Origin: Strigops habroptila
Taxonomy: Eukaryota > Chordata > Aves > Psittaciformes > Psittacidae
Direction of reading: 5' to 3'
Assembly (NCBI RefSeq): GCF_004027225.2
Contig: NC_044278.2
Span: 3,162,001-3,226,000 of the forward strand
DNA length: 64,000 nt
Shown: one piece after another, positions 36,001 to 48,000 of the stretch
Numbering within the stretch: position 1 is the first letter of the stretch
Layout: every line of letters starts with the position of its first letter
Notes under the pieces: generated by a model
What the model was told of the DNA's origin: nothing
Seen by the model: the letters and a program-made list of their open reading frames with translations, nothing else
Databases searched by the model: none
Translations under genes and position numbers: made by a program

Positions 36001-39000
36001 CAGATACCAGTGATGAAACAGTGCCATGGTAACAGGAAGAATCTGTTTTTCAGTGTGTACAGAAGACTATGTGGGGGGAAAACAAAGACATCCTCTCCTC
36101 TCCTTGATGATGTCCCTGGCCCCAGTTTGCTGTAGTTACACCGGGAGGAAACACGTAGCTTAGGCTGTGTTACCTTGACCGCATCTGCTTTTCTGTTCAG
36201 CCCATGGGTCTGACCCTGTGCTTTGTGCAGCACTCTGCCAAGTTTGGCAGCAGCATGAAAGCATACTTGTCGTGGGCATACTTTGTTCTGCCTCATGCTG
36301 CTTGGCGCAGCTTGTGTGTATTTCTTTTCCTGGGTAGTGTGTATGGAGGCAACATTCCAGCTTTCAGAGCGATTCCAGGTTACCTACCCACTTTCATCCC
36401 TTCCTTCCTCCCTCCCTGCCCCTTCCCACCTTAATCTTTCCCGTTTCCCTTTTCCCTTTGCTCGTGTTTTTTTTTCTTTTCCTTTACCTCTCCCTGTTGA
36501 TGGCTAATGGAGGAAGCAGCCAGTAGTGAAAATACCATTTCTTAACATTCTGGCATTTTCTGGGACATTTTTTATTCCATCCAACTGCTTGGAGGGAGAC
36601 AGTGAGTACAGATGAAGATTGGAGCAATTCCACAGTCCTAAGGGACACGTGGTAAAAGGGTTTTGTTTGATGTTTTGCTGTTTGCTGCTCTTTGGGTGAA
36701 CCTGGGCTCCTTGTTAGAGCAGTTGGAGCAGTGGAAGGATGGTGTCTGCAAGATACACTAAGATTCCCACAGCACATTGCTGTTTGTTCTCTGCTAACAG
36801 TGGTCTTTCAAATATAATTGACATTGCTTGTTTTGGGGCTGCTACATGACTAAAGCATAGATTAGAATATCGAATAGAGCAGAGGTTCATGCTGTCAGAG
36901 GGGAAAACAGGAAAATCAGAAGAGAAAAGGAAATAGGAAAGTGTCCCTTCTGGTGGTTTCATATTAATGCCAAGTTGAAAGGTGTGTTTAGGTTAGAAAC
37001 GATCCTGCTGGACAGGGCAGTTTAGTATCACGTATTAGAAACCTTGGAAAGTCTGAGAAGCAAAAATGGTAGGTACCTACTAGCATCAACAAATTAATGG
37101 AAATTTGCTTACCTGGAAGTGGAGGATCCTGCTTTCATACAGTGAAGTGCACTGTTAAAATTGATCAAAAGCTGCTTTTTTCGCAACTTGAGGCAAAATC
37201 TAAAACACAAGCAAATTACACTATTCTTTTTTCCTGAGGGAAGCAATCACAGAGATTTCCAGTGCAGTCTTAAGGAGCCTTCACTTAAGTCGGCCTGGGT
37301 CTGCTTGGTGAGTTTTGTCACCTGGATGTGTCGTGTTGACACACAAAGCAGTTGGACAATACCAGGTAGCATCAGAGCATCCCATGTGCTGTCTTCGTTT
37401 CAGGCCTATTTCAGAAAAGCATATAAGCATTTATTTATATCCGCTTGTGCTCAGCAAAGCTGGTAGGATTTATAAAGCATACCTGATGTTAAGCATGTGC
37501 TTATGTGTTTTGCTGAAAAGACCATTCAGTAGGTTTTGCTTAGTCAGGGATTTTAACCCTCTCTGATGGAATTGGTGAAGGCAAGGGAAGAGGGGTGGTA
37601 AGCTCTGTGCCTCAGAAGCACGCGAGGAGGTTGGCTGGTAGTGAGCCTCCTGTAGAGTAAGGAAAGAATTTAAACGAAAAAGTATTACCACACTTTTATA
37701 AAATATTTGTATTTTGGTGGTATTTGGAATCTCCAAACAGGGTCTAGCATGACTAATGCGAGCTCTGCTTCTGCTGCAGCAGGACTAGACTAGTACAGAA
37801 CTCAGCAGTTCCACAGCAAGAGTCAAGTGATGCTCTCTGCACTCATGTGTTCTGCTAGAAATGCAGAACCCTTTGCTGACATTACAGCTGGGCCAGTGAA
37901 TCCGTTTGCAACTTTATACATTTTTATTTTTTAGAACTAAATCAATTGAACCAAAAAGGCTGAATCCTACGTTCAAGGAAGTCTACATTTCCGTCTTAGT
38001 AGCTAGCAGCTGCATGTCCAGCTTCTTGTAACATAGACAGTGCTATTAATCAAATTGTTTTCACAGCCCCTGTGTACTGCTTTTTGCATGAGAATGTCAG
38101 AAGGCTTCAGTAAAGTCGTTCATTGCAGCCTTTGTTGAGGGGAACTGCAAGGGTACCAGTGCAGTGGATGCAGGGTGCCTGGAGTAACCTCAGAATCAGA
38201 AGTGCAGGTCTGTGGATACCTCATCCTAGCTTCATGTGACCCAGCTCACATCAGGAAGCAGGCTAGCTTAATTGCATGGGGTTGTACATAACCCAGTGAG
38301 CCTTTCTGAGAGCCAGAATGTACTGATCAGGTGCAGGGTGCTGTGAAAGCAGCTATACTGCTCCTTCCCAAGCTGGTACAGCTGCAAGGCAATGGCTGTT
38401 AGGTATAGGTAGGCACAGCGGGCTACCCTGAAATGCATAGGTCTGTGCAGGGTTGGCATTATGAGGTTTTACACAGCTTAGACATGCTTCATAAAACAGA
38501 GGCTTCATTCCCAAGGACGTGTCAAATTCCTGGAAGAGGCAGGAAAGTGATCTGCTAATCCCAGTTGTTAGTTTGATCCTTTGGTTTGGGATCCACGTGC
38601 TTTGCTAGATGGCTATTGCCTGCTTGTTTTTTTCCATCCAATTTGACAGCTAATACTACATAAATTATATAGTAGTGAAATATTATTTGATAATTAATCT
38701 TTTAGAAGCTTCAGCTTCTCCTTTGTTAGGCTTTAAATAACAGTAATTAGCACTTGAGGCTTTTGTTAATTTCTGAAGTCAGCTAGCACTTAACCTTGGT
38801 AAACTCACATCTTTGGTAGTTTGTGTTACCAGCCAATATCCATGGAGGCTAAACCCAAAACCTATTAAGTCTAACACTCATAGGTAGGAAAGAACGTAGA
38901 TACATACACACACAGCATATTGTACAGTAATTAATGTACTAATAGAGACATGCGTTGGCTTTCAGAGAGGATAAATCTCTACTGGGACGTGTGTGTATGG

Positions 39001-42000
39001 TGTGCAATGCTAATAAGGCAGTTCTTACTCAGCAAAGTGACTCAATAGCTGGCATAAAAATAGCCAGGTTTGGAGTCTCGTGTGTGCCAGGAGAGTCTGT
39101 ATTATAAAAGTTGATGTGGTTTCGGAGACGGAAAAGTCCTTGGCAGAATTTTGCCTCACAAGAGGTTGGTTTTAGGGTTTTGCTCTGTTTTGCTGAAAAG
39201 CTGCCAGTAGCATCGGAGCCAGGAGTTGGTCACAGCAGTTGGCGGGGATGTCAGTGCTGTTGGCCATGTGTTGGGGATGAGAGGGGCAGATCTCAGCCAG
39301 GAAGGTGTCTGTAAGCAACCTCACGCCGAGGGCTCTCCAGCCCTTGAGATGTGCCTTTGTCACCAGGGACAGGTAGCGCCAGCAAGTGACAGAAGTGGCA
39401 TGAGAGCCCTCCACTTAAAAATCCAGGAAGGGCTTTTGTGTCCTCCCAGCCCCAAACTGCAGTCCTGTCCTCACTGGGTGCTGCTGCCCTGCCCGGGGCC
39501 ATTGTGCTGCCAGCTTTGCAATCCGGGCCCAGTCCCCCTCGTCCTGGCCTGGCCTGCTCCTAGTTATTAATTTCACACCATTTAGGAGTGCTACTTGTTG
39601 CCAAGGTTTTTTACCCCTCTTTTCCTCCTTATTTGCGAGCGACAGCCACATGCTGCTCACAAAGGAGACTGGCGTGATTAAAAGACCTCCATTACCAAGG
39701 TAGTCATGGCAACAGCCTCCTCGGAGGTCTTTGTTGCCTGCTAAAACTTTGATCTCCGAGAAAGGCTGCTGCTGTTTCTCCCTCCGGTTGAAGAGAAGGA
39801 TGGGAAGAAAGGATAAAGTTTACTCCAAGCAAGGGGGAGCACAGAGGAACTCATCGCAGAGCCGTGCTCTCCCAATAAATCTCACAGCAGCTTCCTTGGA
39901 GAAGTACCTGATTTACAAGGGCCACACTTCCTCTGCTGTGCTTTCCAGCCTCCCCTCAGGGCAGTGCCTGGTGCCAGGGGCCTCTTGCTGTGGCACAGCT
40001 GCCAAATTTTTCTGCCACCGAAGAAGAAATAATTCCCTCTGTAGCTGCTGCCTCCTGAGGTCCCAGTGCTGCTGGTAGGGCTGCAGAGGCAGCCCTGGGC
40101 AGAGAACACGATTCAACAGTTACTCGCGTATTAACCCAACATTTATCACATTTGTGCAATTGCCAGTGTTCACCATGTTCCCGTATCTACCCAGTTGCCA
40201 TGTTCCTGCCTGCACCTGCGCCGCCTTTATTCATGCCATGGTTTCTTTTCAGCTGCACCACTTACTCTAATTATTTTTGTGTCTCTTCTCTGCAGACTTT
40301 CTGCTAATTGTCTGCTTGACTGCAGGTCCTCCCTTGATCTGCTGCTATTTGCTTCTCACTCTGTCACCCACCCGCCTCCTGTGTATTAATTCCTGTCCTC
40401 ACTTGCCTCTTCTTTATCCCTGCACCTCCTGACCCCGCTCTGCACCCCCATAGCTTTTCCTTTCCCATTCCTCCTCAAGCCCTCTACTGCTGTGCTCTGC
40501 CAGGGCAGACTGGGGGCTCACAGGCTGCTTTGAACTTCAAGGCTGGCCAGGGCCTGGGGTGTTCTTGGGTGCCCAGTGAGAGGTCACTGTAGGTGGGTAA
40601 AGCCCCACAGCGGCATAGTAGGAGCAGAGATGGGAGCATGTCCCAGATCCATACTGGAATGAGGACAAGCCCCTAGCGCTGACAGAGCTGCCCAGGACAA
40701 CTCTGGTAAATGGGGCCATCGTCTATTCCCTCTTTCTGCCGGGGGTGTGATAGCTCTCACAGAGGAAATGTAGCCCTTGCAGGTGGGGGCACAGAGCTGC
40801 AGCCTGTGCCCAGCCGTGGCTTGCGGTGCCTGCGGTCCTCTTTCTCGGGTGGGCAGATTCGCTGTGCAGGGGTGGTGTGGTGAGGTGGTCTCTTGGCAGG
40901 ATGTTTTACTAACTTGCTTTCTCCCACCAAATGCTGTCTAGCCTCAGCCCTCCCCCTTAAAGTTTCCTTAAAAAAAGTAAAACCACCAAAAGAAAAGTGT
41001 GGTGAGCTTAATGCCCAGGCAGGGAGCAGCCTGACTTTAGAGAGCCACTGGGAGGATGCTGGCCATGGGCACTGCAGGCGTTTCAGCCATGGCTCTGAGA
41101 GGAGGCCTTGCTCACTGAACCCTTGCCCTCTGCCACAGCTTCGGGCGCTGTGCGACCCACTATGGTGCCATGCTGTGCCCCGCTCCGCTGGCTACAACCT
41201 GGCTTTGGGGTGTGCCATGCCCAGGCCAGGCTTGCCCAGGGCAGCAGCAACGCTTGTCCCCCCCCGGGCCTGCCTGTCCCTGCGCCTGCTGCTGGCAGAC
41301 GGGGTGCTTTTGCTCCACTTGTTGCTGGCGGCAGCAGCAGCAGGAAAGTCGCCTTCAATGAGTGTCACTGTTGGGGAGCCTCCTGTTGCTGTGACAACCG
41401 CAGGGCAGCCGTGGCAGTGTGTGTGCAGCCTGTTGCAGGGTGTGGGGAAGGGTTAGCGAATTAATTCGGGCCAGGACGGGAAGGGGAGGAGCTGGGGTGT
41501 GTTGAAAGCTGCTGGGGGCACGGCAGCGCTGGGGCGGGCCTTGTGCTCGCTGGCTGTTGGCTGGGCTAGTCGAGGCGGCGGAGTTCAGGCTGAGCCGTGG
41601 TGGGGTTTATTCCTGCCACGGGCCCTCCTGGGCTTCTTGCAGCCGCTGCGAGTGGGTCTGGGCCCCCCAGTGCTGTGTGAGCCCTGCTGGTAGGGCAGGG
41701 GGAGCAAATTCTCCAAGCAGATACTCAGCAGAGCCGAGTGAGGCTGCACAAGCCGGGAAATACTTGACTGGTCTTAGGTGCTACAGAAGAGCTACTTTGG
41801 TTGTCTTCGTAATGAGTTACCAAGTTCTAAAGCACTGTTATTTTTGAGGGATGCTTCTTCCCCCTTGAACGTGGTGTTCCTAAGATCCAGCACTAGCAGG
41901 GATTGAGACTCTTTGGGTAGGCTCAAAATAAAGCAGGCACATAATTGGACTCGTGAGATGATAGAGCTTCTGCTTTTTATAGGTGTCACTCCCTTACCTC

Positions 42001-45000
42001 TCATACCGCAAATCCCAGCCCTAAATTAACTGTATATCTCCAGCTATTTATCCACCGGCATCTGCCTTCAGGAGAGACCTGCATGTGAGTTTGTGAGGAG
42101 ATAACAACACATGGGAGTCAAGCTGTGTGCCTTGTGTCTGCATGAGAGTGGTTCGTGTGTACATTGTTCACATGTACACAGAGGCCTATGAAAGAATTGC
42201 ATGGTTTTTTGTGCATGCTTGGAAAGTAAGGAATATATTTAATGTATGCATGGAATATGGTTTAAATTTAGGATTCTGTGACACAAGGCATACATTTGGT
42301 GCATGTGTTTGGAGCCCACTTGTGGCACCTGAGACTTAAGCCACATCTGTGTGTTATATCTGCCTATATCTTGTGGGCAGAAAGCATACGTAAGCATTTT
42401 CCCATAACAAGCTGGTTTTGAGCAGTTTGGACACGGGATCTTTCCAGAAAATGGACTGCAAAGAACATTATGAAACTCTTTGTATATGTAGATAAAAATG
42501 TTGCAGCAGACTGATGGCAAGAGTCCTCCTTCAAAGTAGTAAATGAGGAACAATTATCTCAAAGATCACCATTGTATCTTTTGCTAAGGCTTCGGGAGCA
42601 CCTCATCATGATGGCGTTACTGTGAGTACTGGACAGCTTTGATGAGTTGCAACCAGTTGCAGAGCACTCCCTGCATTCAGAGCATGTTTATTATGGCTCC
42701 AGCGGGCATCCTTGTGGATTTTTGATCTCTACAGAACCTCTGCTGAAGCACCGAGGAAAAAAAAGGACAGTAGGTCCTTCAAGGACAGAGTAGATGCAAA
42801 GGAGCTTGAGATCCAGTTCATCGTTGTGTCTGAGTTCTGCGTAGTGCAGGAGCTGGAGGGCATGTGGGGAGGTTAAAAGGTAGCTCTTGACCACTTTTGC
42901 ACTGGCTTACCCTTAGCTGCTTCGGTTATGTAATGTATGTCTCTTAAAGAGTGCAGTTCTCCTGCCTTGTGCATGTCTTTATAAAAACCTGGCATGATCC
43001 TGATGCTATACACAGCTGCACATAGGGCTGTTCTGCTGATACACACCTGAACACTGTGCAGGACATAGATTAGAAACATCCCAGACATACAGTGCCAAAA
43101 GAAACAGGCACCAAGCTGCCTTTGGGCTTGGATTTTGTTTGTGTTCAGTTATAAATTAGATTTCTTTGTTTTCCTTTTGCAAAGCAATTCCACAGATTTC
43201 TACATGGATCCTTCCCTGGTTGGTTTGCTTCGCTTGTGGTGTGGTTTAAGCCCAGCCTGTAACTCAGCACCATGCAGCACTAAAGCCAAGACACAGCACT
43301 GCACCAGCTACTAGGAAGGAGAAAAATATAACTGTTACAGCTGAACCCAGGACAGCTTGAGAGTTGGCCTTATATCACACAGTCTCACCAGGTTGCTTGT
43401 GCATCTTGAGATCAGTAGCACATACTCACAGTCATGCTTCAAGACTCCTTTCCTGGAGGTGTCTCTGCAGTCACAGAGCCCCACGTGGAGAGCACCGCCA
43501 CAGGTGGTGTGTGCATGTGGCTGACTTGTGAGGAGCCTTGGGCTAGAGATCCGTCCAAACTGCATCAGTCCATTTTAAAAGTAAACTAAATCCTTCGGTT
43601 TGAGGGCTCTTGTGCATTTCCAGGAGCTTTTTGCATGTGTAGAACGTAACTCCAGAAAGATGTTACCGTGTAATCGCGCTAAGGGGGCCTCCCTCTTCTT
43701 GTCGTTTTGTGCCTAGATCGGAGAAGCTCTGTTCAAGATTCTTTTCCCCCAGCTCTGCTGATAAAATGCAAGGACACAGAAATGGCAGAAGTGCAGAGGC
43801 AGACACCAGGCATCAAGCAGGATGACATCTATGGTTGATAGGATGCAAGTGGGCTGATGAGGAAGGGGACTGGAGGCTAAGACAGGGGCTGGGGAGTGTG
43901 TTATTCTTGCAGTAACCTATCTCCTTGTTCTCCTCCTTCTGTCTTTTCTAGGCAGGACAGGGCTGCTTGCTGATCTCTTGCCCAGTTTTGCTGTGGAGAT
44001 TATGCCAGGTATTCAGTCATTTCACCCTTCAATCACCCAGTCCTCTGTCATCTTGTCTGTTTATCCCTCTGCAGCATCTTTATGTGGTGTACATTTCACT
44101 CTGACGTGTGTTTTATCTGAAGAGAAAAAGAGAAAAGCCTATTGCTTACTGGGAAAGTGTGTTGGGTTGAGATCTAAGGGAGCTGATGCTGGCACGTGGG
44201 GGAGGAATGGCCATGCTGGGATCCAACATACAGAGATGGCTGATGTCATGCCAGGATCAGTGTGAGAGCAGAAATGCCAGGGCAGTTGAGGAGAGGTTTT
44301 ATACCAAGCTCTCTGCTCTCCCCTGCTAGCACAAGGGTAATGCTGCTGCAGCCTGCAAGGTCTCAGCAGCCTCGTGTGCCCGTACGGCTTTGTACTTCAG
44401 CTGCTCCTGGGCAGTGGTACCTTCTGCTCCCCAGACCCTATCCTGCGGGCACTGTTACAGCCATCACCACAGATGGTGGCACAGGAGGTGTAGAAATAGA
44501 GTAACCCATCAGGGGCACAGCCCCTCTTGTGCTGCATGGCCAGAGCATCATCTAGGTAACACTAGGTGGTTGGACCAGCCATGAAAGCTCTGTGCCCATG
44601 AGACATCCCTTGCTAGCCAAACTAATGAGAGCCAGCAGTTCTGGCACTCCTTGCAGAGAAAACAGCAATTGTGCTTAAAAGGGAAATGTTGTCCTTGAAA
44701 GGGAAAAGCTATGAGAACATTTAGCCCTTGAGTCATCAGATCATCCCCTGACAGTGCCCAGAGAGTGTTTCTTTCAGAGGTTTGTGCAAAAATGCAACTC
44801 CACGTAAATGTGTGAAGCTATTTTCAAGTCTGTCCCGAGATCCAAATGGAGAGAAGGCAGACACTTCCCCACCAGTGTAACCCAGAGCTCCCTGGAATTT
44901 CAACACGGCAGGAGAGGGATCAGTCTTTTCAGCATAGGCAGAAGTTGATTATCTGTTGCCTAACACTTGTTTTTCTCCACTAGTTACAATTTTACTGAAC

Positions 45001-48000
45001 AGGTATAAAATTCCTGTCTGTTGGCCAGGTAGTTTCTGGTACTCTCACTGCATGGGTATAGACCACAAGAAAGTGGAAGAGGCAGCAGCAAAGCAGCGAG
45101 GACACTTAGCATTTCAGCTTGGTCATCAGCTGAATCTCAGGGTTACACAGTCGTACCTGGAGCTGGTTGGATCTCAGTTTTGTGCATGAAGAAGGAGCCA
45201 GCAGGCTCTTTTGCTGTTTTCTTAACCTCGCCAGAGAAGCCAATGGTCTGATTTCCTGTGAAGTGAAATCCTTCCTGATTCATAGGTCCCTATGAGTGGG
45301 ACACTTGATTTCAAACATCCACTGCTGGTGCTGAGCGAGTATCTTGCAGTGCGCAATGTACATACTATCCTGACCTTTTGTACTCCTAGAGCGTTTTCAG
45401 ACAGATCACAGTTATGCTTACAATGGACTTGCTGTTTGTGTTTTCTCCTCTGCCAGGCTTTTATCCTTTATGGAATGGTTGTGAACTGTTCACTAACAGC
45501 TCTGGAGATCTGACATCTGAGCTTCATCGCATAGCTGCGGCTGGTCACTTCTGTCATGCGATACTATTTCAGCACCTTCCCTGTATCAGTGATGGTTGTA
45601 GAGAACAAGATGAGAACATGACAAAAGAAAAAGCCACTGAGCTGTTTCCCTGCTCAGATTGGCATACATTAGGAAGTGCAGTACAGAATAGTCTGGCTCG
45701 CTATCTTGATTACTATCCCGAGTGTCGTTTAATGTATCCTTTCCATGAGCTTAGCAAGCTTAAGGGTAGTTTGGGTTTGGCCTTTCTCTGTTGCATTGGA
45801 TCGCTTGCTTTGATGTGCTTCTTGGAGCTTCCACCTACCTTACTCATAGCCTGTTTATGCCCATTTAGGTAAGATCTTTAATACCTGCTTTTCCTCCTAG
45901 TGTTCATCCTCCAAGCATATTAACAGGCATCAGCTACATCTGCTCTCAGCCTTCTTTCTAATAGACTAACACAGCAAGCTTCAGCTCTCCTGCTGCAAGG
46001 CAGGCTATCGAGCCACTTCATCCCCTCAAATCTCTGCTTTGCATCAGCCCCAACCTGAATTCATCTTTTCTTGTAGAAAGAGCTGTATAACACCGGTAAC
46101 TTCAGGTGAAGTTACATGGAGGCCTTGTATGAGGGCAATAGTATTTCCTTAATGTTCCTGGAAATCCTCCTTTCTTGGGCGTAGGAGTGCATTTGCCATA
46201 TCTGTGGCTGTATTGCCTAAGAGGTTACAGTTGTCCTATGATAGAAATTGGGTAATTTCTCTTGGTTTTTAATTGTTTTCAGCTAACAAAACCCTGTTCG
46301 GGACAGAAGTTGTTCTTAATCTTTGAACGTGTGACCTTGAATTTATTGCTGTATAACTTCAGATTCAATATATTGCTGCATTTCCTGTTTCTTATTGTAA
46401 GTCTAAGGACAGCTCTCTCTTTCTGTAACATGTCCCAGTCTTCATCTTTAATGGCAATGCTTCGCTGCCTCTTACCCTCGAGATACGTTAATACATTCTT
46501 CTTTTCTGTGTCAAGGTCATTCATGAAGATATTAAATAAGATAGCTCCTAGAACCATTACTTGAGGAACTGTATCAGTAATCTCTTCTCAGCTTTTACTT
46601 TTCCATTCATAAATGCTTCCCTCCAGCCATTTCCTTATTCATTAGCTGAACTTTTCTCAATATATAGTAATTTCACCCCAAAAAATTACTCCACAAGGAC
46701 CAAAATTATCTGTAGGTTTAAATGAAATTCGTCTGTTTCAGCCAAAAAAGAAATAAAATATTCAAAAAATATAAAACATTTCACTTGACACTTCTGAAGT
46801 GTTTTGATTTGTGAATGCCAAATCTTTCACTGACATTTTTTAAAGCAATTTTACGTTCTAGATTAAAAATGGCATTAAAAAAGGGGAATTGCTTGTAAAA
46901 GAGTTAAGGAAAACTCCAACGAAGCAAAGAAATTTACTTTTGTTCAAACAGAATGCTGTGGTTTAATCAAAATTGACACTGTATTTGCATTTTACTAATA
47001 ACTAGAAAAGGAATGTGGTTTGATTGTTCCAAGTGGAACATTATTTCTTGGCTTTTCAGCTTAGCGATGCAGGTGAGAGGTTTCTTCCCTCTGGGGTGGG
47101 GATGAACCCTACCCCAGCTCAAGGCAACCCCACCACTTCTTTCTTTGCTTTCTTACCATCTTTCCATGGTTGGTTTCCAACCTGGGTACACCTGGAGTTT
47201 TCCCTACCAGCCCTCCGACTTCTAGGTAGGTTGGTGCATCTCTCTAATGAGTTAAAACCAACTCCAGGCCTCCTGTTTGTTCTGAGTCTTGAAGTTCCTT
47301 CGCCCGGATGTGTTCACCAACCATTTCCCTAATCCAGGGAATTCCCACATGGCAGTAGGCACAGCCCTGTGCATGCCATCTCCTGCCAAGTGCAGCGGGT
47401 GGCCTTGTGCAGCGCTGGGAGCTGCCCCAGCAGGCTCATCTGCTCCCACTACAGCTGCCGCCCCTTCCCATTCAACCCCATCCTGTTCTCCACAGACCGG
47501 CTCTTCTGTGGTTTCACTCGTCGGGTGTTTTTTGGCTGCTCTCTTTTGGGGCCTGGCAGACATGATCTGAGGCTTCAGCAGGGGATAGAAAACGTGGTTG
47601 TTAGGTTTGCTGGCTGGCTGCAGCGCCTGAAAGGATGTTCGTTCGGCACATTGAAAAGAATAATTGCCTGCGTGGGCCCAGTTGCGAAGGGGCAGGCCTG
47701 GCTCATTTACTGGCCTATTTATAGCGTGCTTTGCACCAGCGTTTGTCCCATTAAAACTAGGATGTGGGTAGGGAGCAAACACAAGCAGGGCATGAACATG
47801 GCAAGGAAGAATGAGGCTTTGATGAGATCCAAACACTAATGGGGCAGCATTTGTACAGGTCTGCTGTGGGGTGAAGGTTTCTGTGCTGGGGAAGCAGAGC
47901 TCCTGCCTCCCAGCCAGCCAGAGACATTGCAACAAGGGACCATTCTGTAGCTCCATTTCTCACTGTAGTGTGCCATTTCTGCTTGGACACAGAGGAGGAT

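Larger units (their letters stand above)
34820..43951 (+). other. ILDR2 intron 3
   Basis: This 9.1-kb intron has a polypyrimidine tract, a GC-richer stretch at about 39,200-41,760 with the X-box-like inverted repeat, and the 118-bp LTR at its 3' side. The open frames in the GC-rich part match no family I know. Confidence 0.65.

Noticed and set aside
40893..41464. Overlapping open frames in the GC-rich part of ILDR2 intron 3
   Set aside because: Several frames are open at once, which points to composition, and none matches a family.
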